From an uncultured Mediterraneibacter sp. (lineage in GTDB: Bacteria > Bacillota > Clostridia > Lachnospirales > Lachnospiraceae): 64,000 nucleotides of DNA. Numbering within the stretch: position 1 is the first letter of the stretch; each line of letters opens with the position of its first letter. A program made the translations under genes and the position numbers. The stretch covers positions 1 to 64,000 of the forward strand of contig CALWTQ010000137.1 of assembly GCA_944384505.1 (NCBI GenBank). The letters run 5' to 3'. Shown here piece by piece: positions 26,521 through 33,406 of this stretch. The notes below the pieces were generated by a model, which did no database searches, had not been told where the DNA came from, and saw nothing but the letters and a program-made list of their open reading frames with translations.

Positions 26521-27778
26521 CGGATTCTTCCTCCTTCCCGCTGCCGCCACTGGCAGCAAATATTCCCGCATCCGCAAGTTTGGTCATGTTCCCGTTGATC
26601 AGGTACAGGTCACCGCCCTGCTCATCCGGGATGCGGTCAAGATTTTCAAGTTCCCGGATGTCATTGGCGCTCATCCAGCCGTTCTGGCGGGCTGTGGCAT
26701 AGCCGTTCATCCTGCTCTGGTAGTCCCCACGGAGCAGGCCATCCACGTTGAACTTGACAAAATAAGCAGCCTTCTCAGATTCCGTAAGAAGCACACGGTT
26801 GATGGACTGTTCCCAACGGACAATCCACGGTTCCAGCGTGTATTTCACGAACTCCAAAGACTGCTGCTCAATATTAGAAAAGCTCGACTTTTCCAGATCC
26901 CCGACCATATGGGGCGGTACCCGAAAAATCCGAGCAATCTCATCAATCTGAAATTTTCTTGTTTCCAAAAACTGTGCCTGCTCCGGGGAAATAGAGATCG
27001 GCGTATACTTCATCCCTTCCTCCAAAACAGCGACTTTATTGGAATTTCGGCTTCCTCCGAAGGCTTCATTCCAGCTGTCCCGTACTTTGGCCGGGTCTTT
27101 CACCGTTCCGGGATGCTCCAAGATCCCACCGGGTGTTGCGCCGTTGGCGAAGAATTTCGCCCCGTACTCCTCACAGGCGATGGCCATACCGATAGCGTTT
27201 TTTGCCATCGCAATGGGGCTGTAGCCCACAAGGCCGTCAAAGCCCAATCCGGGAATATGCAGCACATCCGTAGGCTTTAGGATCACCGTCCCACTCTTCA
27301 TGGTGGGCGCATCAGAATCCGACACCAGATAGCTGTAATACAGATGCCCTTTCTCATCCCGATCCACGGTCATGCGGTTCGGCATCAGGGGATACAGCCC
27401 CAGCACCTGCCCTTTCCCGTTACGGATGATCTGTGCATAGGCATTTCCCCATAGAAGAAGATGCGTCATCAGCGTCTCCCGGAACACGAACGAGGTCATT
27501 TCCGGGTTTGGCTCATCATGCAGAATCCGGTACAGCGGATGGTCAACCGCCTTTTCCTTGCTGCCGTCTTCCCGGTATTTGTATAGATGAACGGGTAGTC
27601 CTGCAATGGATTCTGAAAGTATCCGAACACAGGCATACACTGCCGTCATCTGCATGGCTGACCGTTCATTCACGGTTTTCCCAGAAGTGCTGCCGCCAAA
27701 GAAAAAGCGGTAGGCACTGCCGGACGTACTGTTCTTCGGCTTATCCCGTGACCGGAACAGCCCTGATAAGATACCCAT
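26405..27778 (-). CDS. Portal protein, HK97 family
   Basis: The product is 457 residues from ATG 27778, beginning MGILSGLFRSRDKPKN. Typical phage_portal sequence includes AVYACVRILSESIAGLPVHLYK, HLLLWGNAYAQIIRN and RIFRVPPHMVGDLEKSSFSNIEQQ. It forms the dodecameric DNA gate. The C-terminus is very acidic (EEESDEEVLEVEEPDGSES) and then basic, and is encoded in the stretch shared with the protease gene. Confidence 0.94.
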   Translation of the reverse strand: MGILSGLFRSRDKPKNSTSGSAYRFFFGGSTSGKTVNERSAMQMTAVYACVRILSESIAGLPVHLYKYREDGSKEKAVDHPLYRILHDEPNPEMTSFVFRETLMTHLLLWGNAYAQIIRNGKGQVLGLYPLMPNRMTVDRDEKGHLYYSYLVSDSDAPTMKSGTVILKPTDVLHIPGLGFDGLVGYSPIAMAKNAIGMAIACEEYGAKFFANGATPGGILEHPGTVKDPAKVRDSWNEAFGGSRNSNKVAVLEEGMKYTPISISPEQAQFLETRKFQIDEIARIFRVPPHMVGDLEKSSFSNIEQQSLEFVKYTLEPWIVRWEQSINRVLLTESEKAAYFVKFNVDGLLRGDYQSRMNGYATARQNGWMSANDIRELENLDRIPDEQGGDLYLINGNMTKLADAGIFAASGGSGKEEESDEEVLEVEEPDGSESGDAGADTGEDAVPKRYHRRGKLV

Positions 27779-27795
27779 AAAGATCACGCTCCCTT

Positions 27796-29385
27796 CTATA
27801 TAAAGAGGATTCCTCTCTCGTCATACACACTGGTGGGTGGGATACTGCGGATACAGCGGTCAAGCCCCATGATCAAGGCCACGATGCCGTCAATCTTTTC
27901 CACCGACCGCTCCTTATCCGGCTTGATATTCCCGGCCGGGTCTTGGCGCATCACCACGTTCTGGGCCATCCATTTGAGAACCGGATTCCCGCCGTGGATG
28001 ATATTTCCTTCCATCAGCAGCTTATAAAGTTCCTTGGACGGAGGGGACATATCCTTAAAGCCCTGCCCGAAGGGAACCATCGTAAATCCCATATCCTCCA
28101 AGTTCTGCACCATCTGCGTGGCATTCCAACGGTCATAGGCAATCTCGATGATGTGATACTTCTCTCCCAACTGCTCGATGAACCGTTCAATAAATCCGTA
28201 ATGGATCACGTTCCCTTCCGTGGTGAGGATGTATCCCTGACGCTCCCACACATCATAGAGGACATGATCCCGGCGGCAGCGCAGTTCCAGTGTTTCCTCC
28301 GGCAGCCAGAAGAAGGGGAGTACAATGTATTTCTCCTCTTCCGTCCTCGGTGGAAACACCAGCACCAAAGCCGTGATATCCGAAGTGGAGGAAAGGTCAA
28401 GCCCCGCAAAGCAGTCCCGGCCCAAGAGTGAGGCGTAATCAATCTTCTGATTTCCCCGGTCGTAGATATGCTCCGGTATCCATGCCACCGCTGAATTTGT
28501 CCAAATATTCAATCTCAGCTGCTTAAATACATTTTCCTCTGCCGGGTTATCCAAAGCCTCCCGGTAAGCGTCCCGGACTCGGTCGATGCTGATGGTGTAT
28601 CCCAGAGACGGATTCGCTTTATACCAGTTTTTCTCATCGTTCCAGTCATCCTCATCACTCAGGCCGTAGATCACCGGGTAAAAGGAATGATCCGCTTTCC
28701 GGCCATTCATGATATCCAGCGCCTTGGTATGCAGTTCATAACAGATACTTTCCTTATCCGTCCCAGCCGTGGTGATGATAAAAAACAGCGGCTGCTCACG
28801 GGCATCGCCAGAACCTTTGGTCATGACATCATAAAGTTTCCGGTTCGGCTGGGCGTGGATCTCATCAAAGACGAGGCCGGAAATATTCAATCCGTGTTTC
28901 GTGCCTGTCTCAGCGGAAAGCACCTGATAAAACCCGGCGTTCCGGTAATTGACGATCCGCTTCGTGGCCGCCGCAATCTTTGACCGCTTTAAAAGCGCCG
29001 GACATTTCTCCACCATCCGCTTCGCCACATCAAAAACAATGGACGCCTGACTTCGGTCATTGGCGCAGCCATACACTTCCGCACTGGCCTCGCCATCCCC
29101 ATAGAGAAGATACAGCGCAATAGCCGCCGCCAGTTCTGACTTCCCGTTTTTCTTCGGAATTTCCACATAGGCGCTGCGGAATTGCCGCTTTCCATCCGCT
29201 TTTACGATGCCAAAAATATCCCGGACGATCTGCTCCTGCCACGGGAGCAGCAAGAACGGTTTTCCATCCCATTTGCCCTTCGTGTGTTTCAGGTTCTGGA
29301 TAAAAGCCACCGCATGATCCGCCCGCTTCGCATAGTAATGGGAAGTGGGGAGCATAAAGGGGGAAGGTGTGTATTGAAACTCCAT
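27796..29385 (-). CDS. terL: Terminase large subunit
   Basis: The product is 529 residues, Terminase_1 type. The ATPase part has YVEIPKKNGKSELAAAIAL (Walker A region) and GLVFDEIHAQPNRKLYDVM (Walker B). The nuclease part has FAGLDLSSTSDITALVLVF, an acidic metal-binding strand, and DRWNATQMVQNL. It drives DNA packaging. It overlaps the small subunit stop by 1-2 bases. Confidence 0.95.
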   Translation of the reverse strand: MEFQYTPSPFMLPTSHYYAKRADHAVAFIQNLKHTKGKWDGKPFLLLPWQEQIVRDIFGIVKADGKRQFRSAYVEIPKKNGKSELAAAIALYLLYGDGEASAEVYGCANDRSQASIVFDVAKRMVEKCPALLKRSKIAAATKRIVNYRNAGFYQVLSAETGTKHGLNISGLVFDEIHAQPNRKLYDVMTKGSGDAREQPLFFIITTAGTDKESICYELHTKALDIMNGRKADHSFYPVIYGLSDEDDWNDEKNWYKANPSLGYTISIDRVRDAYREALDNPAEENVFKQLRLNIWTNSAVAWIPEHIYDRGNQKIDYASLLGRDCFAGLDLSSTSDITALVLVFPPRTEEEKYIVLPFFWLPEETLELRCRRDHVLYDVWERQGYILTTEGNVIHYGFIERFIEQLGEKYHIIEIAYDRWNATQMVQNLEDMGFTMVPFGQGFKDMSPPSKELYKLLMEGNIIHGGNPVLKWMAQNVVMRQDPAGNIKPDKERSVEKIDGIVALIMGLDRCIRSIPPTSVYDERGILFI

Positions 29386-29858
29386 CAGCAGCCGCCCCCT
29401 TCCAGCAGTTTCTCCATCTCATCTTCCTCATCGTTGTTCTCACCGCCAACGATCCGGCTCCGGGCCGATGGGGTAAGGCCAAACTGTTCACAGAACTTCA
29501 GCATGATCTTCATATTGGTCTGGGCAATGGATACCTGCGGCACCTGCTGCAGATAGCCATTGGGCGTCCGCACCATCGAGCCGTGCTGCGTCAGGAATTC
29601 CTCCGCTTCCTTCCAACGGGCATAGGCTTGGCAGTACCCGGCAAAGGCCGCCATATCCATCTCCGTCAGAAGCCCCATCTGCTCCAGCACTTTCGCCATG
29701 CGTTTCCATTCCTTTTTCGCCTCATCCTCCAGCCAAGAAGGGCAGCGGGGAGCCTTCTTCTCTGGCTTTGGTTCTTTCGTATTTAAAGGCCGACCGCCCG
29801 GATTGCCCTCCAGCATCTTCAGTGCGGTCGGCTTCGGTTTCCTACCTCTCTGCGCCAT
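29385..29858 (-). CDS. terS: Terminase small subunit, P27 family
   Basis: The product is 157 residues from ATG 29858 after GGAGGTGGG; the upstream in-frame methionines are less well placed. MAQRGRKPKPTALKMLEGNPGGRPLN is the diagnostic P27-type N-terminus that recognises the packaging site. The C-terminus is acidic. It starts the structural gene run. Confidence 0.93.
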   Translation of the reverse strand: MAQRGRKPKPTALKMLEGNPGGRPLNTKEPKPEKKAPRCPSWLEDEAKKEWKRMAKVLEQMGLLTEMDMAAFAGYCQAYARWKEAEEFLTQHGSMVRTPNGYLQQVPQVSIAQTNMKIMLKFCEQFGLTPSARSRIVGGENNDEEDEMEKLLEGGGC

Positions 29859-29933
29859 CGCTCCCACCTCCATTTCATGGCACAAAAACAGGAGCCTTGC
29901 GGCTCCCATTCAATTTTCTATCTTTAGCAAAAT

Positions 29934-30146
29934 TCAATCGTTAATTTCTCTCCTTTGCCGATGAATAATCGCTAGGATCTCTTCCTGTTCCTGACGATCC
30001 ACATCAATGCTCTCCAACGCCTCTCTGGTTCCACAGTCCGGGCAGATCAGTGTTTGGTTATCCGTTCTGGAAATAGCGGGTGGCTCGTAATAAGCCTTCC
30101 CGCAGCGTGGACAGATTTTAATGTGAGTAACATTTGTTTCTTTCAT
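29934..30146 (-). CDS. Small zinc-ribbon protein
   Basis: The product is 70 residues from ATG 30146 after AGGAGGAG. It contains CPRCGKAYYEPPAISRTDNQ and CPDCGTRE, two CxxC pairs that should bind one zinc. Small proteins of this kind often sit before the terminase genes in clostridial phages. The function is unknown. Confidence 0.8.
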   Translation of the reverse strand: MKETNVTHIKICPRCGKAYYEPPAISRTDNQTLICPDCGTREALESIDVDRQEQEEILAIIHRQRREIND

Positions 30147-30163
30147 AATCCTTTCTCCTCCTG

Positions 30164-30364
30164 TCACACGACATAATCCCATACTTTTTCTCCAGCCAGT
30201 TTCCGATAGGCTTTCCCATTCGGAAGGTCTTTCGTGTAACGCCGCACCTGCCGGTTAAAATATCTCTTATTTTTCTTGATCGAAAATTTTAATTCTCCAC
30301 GCAGGCTATAAGGCCCCCGGCCTCTGCGCCAACTATGCTTTGTCCATCTTTTTGATCCGATCAT
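30164..30364 (-). CDS. Small basic phage protein
   Basis: This 66-residue product is very rich in Lys and Arg (KHSWRRGRGPYSLRGELKF, KKNKRYFNRQVRRYTK). Its ATG overlaps the stop of the upstream cyclotransferase gene (ATGA), supporting expression. It may bind nucleic acid, but no domain is recognised. Confidence 0.7.
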   Translation of the reverse strand: MIGSKRWTKHSWRRGRGPYSLRGELKFSIKKNKRYFNRQVRRYTKDLPNGKAYRKLAGEKVWDYVV

Positions 30365-30825
30365 CCTTCCACCTCCCGGCTTCTGTCATAGGCCTTCTGC
30401 AGAAATTGAGAATCAAACCGGAAACTTTTATATCCGCTTAGACACGTTTGCATATAAAACTTGCTCGGTACCCCAAAGGGTCTGTCCTCGTGCATGATGT
30501 ACACAAAGGTATTCCGCATTCGGATTTTCCCACTTCTGATCCCCTTGATTGGAAGCATCATCTCTTTTTTGTAGTAAAATGTGGGAAAGCCTTCATAGCG
30601 ATCCAGCACCAACTCGTCCTCAGCGCTTACTTCCCACGCTGCAACCGGAACACGGCTGCCTTCCTTCGGCTCAATCGTCAGGTAAGATCCTGTCTTGCTT
30701 CCCTTAAAAAGAAGTTCATAATCCGGGATCTCGGAAGTCCCGATGATCCGTGCGGATGGGCAGCGCAGCCGCATCTGCCGGATGTTCAGGTTGCTGCCAT
30801 AAGCAATGTAGTATCGTTTTTTCAT
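30361..30825 (-). CDS. Gamma-glutamylcyclotransferase / AIG2-like protein
   Basis: The product is 154 residues beginning MKKRYYIAYGSNLNIRQMRLRCP. YGSNL is the substrate loop of the GGCT fold, and AEDELVLDRYEGFPTFYYKKE supplies the conserved acidic residue region. Enzymes of this fold cyclise gamma-glutamyl groups to 5-oxoproline. It lies next to an amidoligase gene; this pairing was predicted to build and remove peptide-like tags (amidoligase genome surveys by Iyer and colleagues). Confidence 0.85.
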   Translation of the reverse strand: MKKRYYIAYGSNLNIRQMRLRCPSARIIGTSEIPDYELLFKGSKTGSYLTIEPKEGSRVPVAAWEVSAEDELVLDRYEGFPTFYYKKEMMLPIKGIRSGKIRMRNTFVYIMHEDRPFGVPSKFYMQTCLSGYKSFRFDSQFLQKAYDRSREVEG

Positions 30826-30844
30826 ATTGGTATCCGTCCTTTCC

Positions 30845-30917
30845 GAAGGGGTTACCCTTCTACCACCTTAAGACCGCCGAAGCGGTCGGAGGTAAGGTGG
30901 CAGGAGGCTAACTCCTG
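30845..30917 (-). ncRNA. Three consecutive hairpins between amidoligase and cyclotransferase genes
   Basis: Three perfect inverted repeats occupy 73 bases: CAGGAG/CTCCTG (30901-30917), CCACCTTA/TAAGGTGG (30863-30900) enclosing GACCGC/GCGGTC, and GAAGGG/CCCTTC (30845-30860). Read as RNA from the minus strand, the middle one ends in a cUUCGg tetraloop, which points to a structure made in the same direction as the genes. There is no T run, so it is not a simple terminator. A cis-acting leader, processing site or small RNA are all possible. Confidence 0.5.
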
Positions 30918-30925
30918 CGGTTCCT

Positions 30926-31876
30926 TCAAGCGGCGGCCCTGCCCCTCCTGAAGGCGGTGTCTCCTGCAAGTCTCTTGGTCAGGATCTCCCTTGCGGTTTT
31001 AAATTCATCCCCGATAAATCCCAGCCGGAGGAGCCAAGTCCGCATGGCGTATTTTGGATTTTCGTTCTGCTGTGGTTTCGGGCTGGCGGTTTTTACTGTC
31101 TTTGCCATCTGGCTCAGTGCAAGGCAGAGCTGGATGTAGCTTTTCAGCTGTCCGGCATGAAGCCCGCCCCTGCGGTCTCCGCTCGGAGCATCGAACTGGA
31201 AGAGCCGGAATTCGACCGTCCCTTTTGTAAAAGTCGCATGGTAGTTCAGCATATGGTAGCGGCTGTCGTTGTAGTGATGGCTTCTGCCGTAATTGGCATC
31301 ATGGCTGCTGTACCAGATGTCTGCAAGCTGTGTCATCGTGGTAGGTTTTCTCCGATTGACCTGCTCCAAAAAGCGGGGATCGACCGTCCGGCAGTAGCGT
31401 CTCATCCGGCCCCGGTCAAGATTCAAAGCGTCTGCGATCAGGCTCTCGTGGCTTGCCATAATGTTTGCCAAGTTGCGGAGCGTCTGCGGTGTATGGCCTT
31501 TGGCTCCGATGTGGATGTGAACACCGCAGCCCCTGGTGGCATCGCTCTTTGCTCCTGCGTGACGAAGCTGCCGGATCAGTTCCTGCAGCGTTTCCATATC
31601 CGAGTAGGTCAGGATCGGGGTAACCATTTCGCATTTCTCGCTTTCCGGGCCTTCAATGCTGACATCCTTCTGAAATTTCCATTCCCGGCCCTGTGCGTCC
31701 CAAGCTGACCATGTGCTGTATCCGTTACGCCCTGCCGTATTTTCATACCGTCGGGTTCCAAAATATCTGGCTGCCACCTTTGCGGCTTTCTCTCTGGTGA
31801 TGTTGTTCATCTCCACCTCAACCCCGATGGTCTGCTTCTTCATTTCCTCAATCTGCCTCGCAACTTTCTCATTCAT
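30926..31876 (-). CDS. Amidoligase-family enzyme (glutamine synthetase-like fold)
   Basis: The product is 316 residues from ATG 31876 (GGAGG before it). IGVEVEMNNITREKAAKVAARYF, REWKFQKDVSIEGPESEKCEMVTPIL, CGVHIHIGAKGHT and GTVEFRLFQFDA are the conserved stretches of the amidoligase family, which form amide bonds using ATP. The last 45 residues (YAMRTWLLRLGFIGDEF, DTAFR) form a module also found at the end of the 32491-33318 product. An in-frame extension upstream is rejected because it crosses the promoter. The substrate is unknown. Confidence 0.85.
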   Translation of the reverse strand: MNEKVARQIEEMKKQTIGVEVEMNNITREKAAKVAARYFGTRRYENTAGRNGYSTWSAWDAQGREWKFQKDVSIEGPESEKCEMVTPILTYSDMETLQELIRQLRHAGAKSDATRGCGVHIHIGAKGHTPQTLRNLANIMASHESLIADALNLDRGRMRRYCRTVDPRFLEQVNRRKPTTMTQLADIWYSSHDANYGRSHHYNDSRYHMLNYHATFTKGTVEFRLFQFDAPSGDRRGGLHAGQLKSYIQLCLALSQMAKTVKTASPKPQQNENPKYAMRTWLLRLGFIGDEFKTAREILTKRLAGDTAFRRGRAAA

Positions 31877-31922
31877 CGTAGAATCCTCCGTTTCGTTTTG
31901 TGTGTTTTCCCTTTCGGTAGTA

Positions 31923-31955
31923 CACATATTCGCTCTGAAGGCCGATAATAGCAAG
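31923..31955 (-). promoter_or_regulatory. Promoter/operator of amidoligase gene with CGAATATGTG box
   Basis: On the minus strand TTGCTA (31954-31949), 17 bases, then GAATAT (31931-31926) overlapped by CGAATATGTG (31932-31923), and then ACTACC before the gene. The box is identical to one at 33347-33356 and present in inverted form at 51129-51138, in the immunity region. Confidence 0.6.
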
Positions 31956-32006
31956 TCAATTCTGAGGGATATCCTGCACAATCTTTTACGGGATAATTTG
32001 TGTATT

Positions 32007-32288
32007 TTACAGCTGGTTTTTGCTGTCCAAACCTGCTGCCACAAGCTGCATCCCAAGACGGAATCCATATTTGAAACTCTCTTTTACCTGAAAGCGCTCC
32101 ACCTCTGAATGATTATCCAGAAGCCGTTCCAAAACACTTTTGCCAACTTCGTCCAGCAGCTTTTGCAGATACTCGATATCTTCACATATCTGGTCGCTGT
32201 ACTTTTCGATCTCCGGCGGCTTCTCTACCTGTCTTTCCCAAGGGACGATCCTGCCAAAATACAGCTGGTCAATGATATCTTCTTCCAC
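32007..32288 (-). CDS. DUF6809-like phage protein
   Basis: The product is 93 residues, starting at GTG 32288 after GGAGGAGGAAAG. QLYFGRIVPWERQVEKPPEIEKY, a helical middle and FKYGFRLGMQLVAAGL fit the small DUF6809-type proteins found in Lachnospiraceae phages. The function is unknown. It is followed by the operator-controlled amidoligase gene. Confidence 0.7.
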   Translation of the reverse strand: MEEDIIDQLYFGRIVPWERQVEKPPEIEKYSDQICEDIEYLQKLLDEVGKSVLERLLDNHSEVERFQVKESFKYGFRLGMQLVAAGLDSKNQL

Positions 32289-32519
32289 TTAACTTTCCTC
32301 CTCCAGCTTTCTCACCCGATCCTCTCCGTAGATCACGTTCAGACGTGATCCGTTATCCCATCGAACCAGTAAGGAACCGGTATCGTCCACACCCTTTACC
32401 GTTCCATGCGTCCCTATGGGTGGAGCCTGAAAATCATCCATCTCCAACAGTTCAATCCGGGTACCTTCCGGATATTCCCTGCGGATCGACTCAACAATCT
32501 CTTTCTTCGGAAATCTCAT
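32289..32519 (-). CDS. DUF4314 protein
   Basis: The product is 76 residues from ATG 32519, about 10 bases after AAGGAG. YPEGTRIELLEMDDFQAPP, GTHGTVKGVDDTGSLLVRWDNGS and a short tail give the compact SH3-like DUF4314 domain common in clostridial mobile elements. It overlaps the end of the preceding gene by 29 bases. The role is unknown. Confidence 0.82.
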   Translation of the reverse strand: MRFPKKEIVESIRREYPEGTRIELLEMDDFQAPPIGTHGTVKGVDDTGSLLVRWDNGSRLNVIYGEDRVRKLEEES

Positions 32520-33318
32520 CTGAAGCATTCTCCTTTCCTTCCAAATATGCTGCCTTCACAGCGGCACGTTTTTTCTTCTGGGCGATGCTGAATTTTTCTG
32601 CAGCTTCTTTTGTCCGGAAAGCCGTGTGGCCTTTCAGTCCAGCCAGCAGCGCCTTCCTCGACTCCTTATTTGCTGAACCGGCCATGCCAAGCTGCACCAG
32701 CCAGATGCGGAGATAATATTTTTCATTTTCTTCTACCACCGGAGTGGTGCTGACTCTCTTGGCTTCTTTCGCTTTTTTGACCATCTTCGCTGCCAGTTCA
32801 GCGTATGCTTTATTCTTCATAACGTCTGGCGAAAGGGGAAAGGCAAAGGTCACTCTTCCATCCTCCACCACAATCCCCTTCAGACCTACACTGTCCGCTG
32901 TCAGAAGTGTCTGGAAAGTTTCGTAGGCGTTCTCCTCTGGAAGCTGCTCCAGCTTTTCAAGCAGAGTATCGCTGACCGTAAAAGTCTCATACCTTGTGAT
33001 CCGGTTGAGCAGGTACGCCCGTGCGTGAATCATGGCAAGTAAGTTTTGCAGAAATTTCCCATCTCTGGTATCCGCCGGAATCTCAATTTTCACTTCATCT
33101 ACAGGTGCTTCCAGATAGCCTTTCTCCTGCAAAAACTGTGTCAGAAGATCTTCTCCTTCCTCTGTCTCGCTTGTGATAACGCCGTCCCGGTCAATAGCAA
33201 GGCGCCCCACTGTGTAGGAAAAACTGGGCGGCCCCACATAGTGCAGTTCTTCTCCGGTAAATTCTGCGATGTCCTGCACCATCTTTCTCCGGTTGTCTGT
33301 TTTGGTTTCAATCCTCAT
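32491..33318 (-). CDS. Phage protein of unknown function sharing the amidoligase C-terminal module
   Basis: The product is 275 residues. The N-terminal part begins MRIETKTDNRRKMVQDIAEF and reads like the proteins often labelled virulence-related in clostridial elements. Its C-terminal segment YYLRIWLVQLGMAGSANKES followed by LLAGLKGHTAFR matches the end of the amidoligase (YAMRTWLLRLGFIGDEF ... DTAFR). It starts an operon under the CGAATATGTG-type promoter at 33347-33378. No catalytic motif is visible. Confidence 0.7.
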   Translation of the reverse strand: MRIETKTDNRRKMVQDIAEFTGEELHYVGPPSFSYTVGRLAIDRDGVITSETEEGEDLLTQFLQEKGYLEAPVDEVKIEIPADTRDGKFLQNLLAMIHARAYLLNRITRYETFTVSDTLLEKLEQLPEENAYETFQTLLTADSVGLKGIVVEDGRVTFAFPLSPDVMKNKAYAELAAKMVKKAKEAKRVSTTPVVEENEKYYLRIWLVQLGMAGSANKESRKALLAGLKGHTAFRTKEAAEKFSIAQKKKRAAVKAAYLEGKENASDEISEERDC

Positions 33319-33346
33319 TGATTCTGCCTCCTTTACTTTTGGTAGT

Positions 33347-33379
33347 CACATATTCGCTCTGAACCGCCAGAATAGCAAG
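33347..33379 (-). promoter_or_regulatory. Promoter/operator with CGAATATGTG box
   Basis: On the minus strand TTGCTA (33378-33373), a 17-base spacer, then GAATAT (33355-33350) embedded in CGAATATGTG (33356-33347), then ACTACCAAAAG and the ribosome binding site. About 25 bases around the box are nearly identical to the leader at 31923-31955. It drives the 33318 gene and probably the next two. Confidence 0.6.
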
Positions 33380-33406
33380 CATTATCCGGAGATATTTTAT
33401 ACCAAA

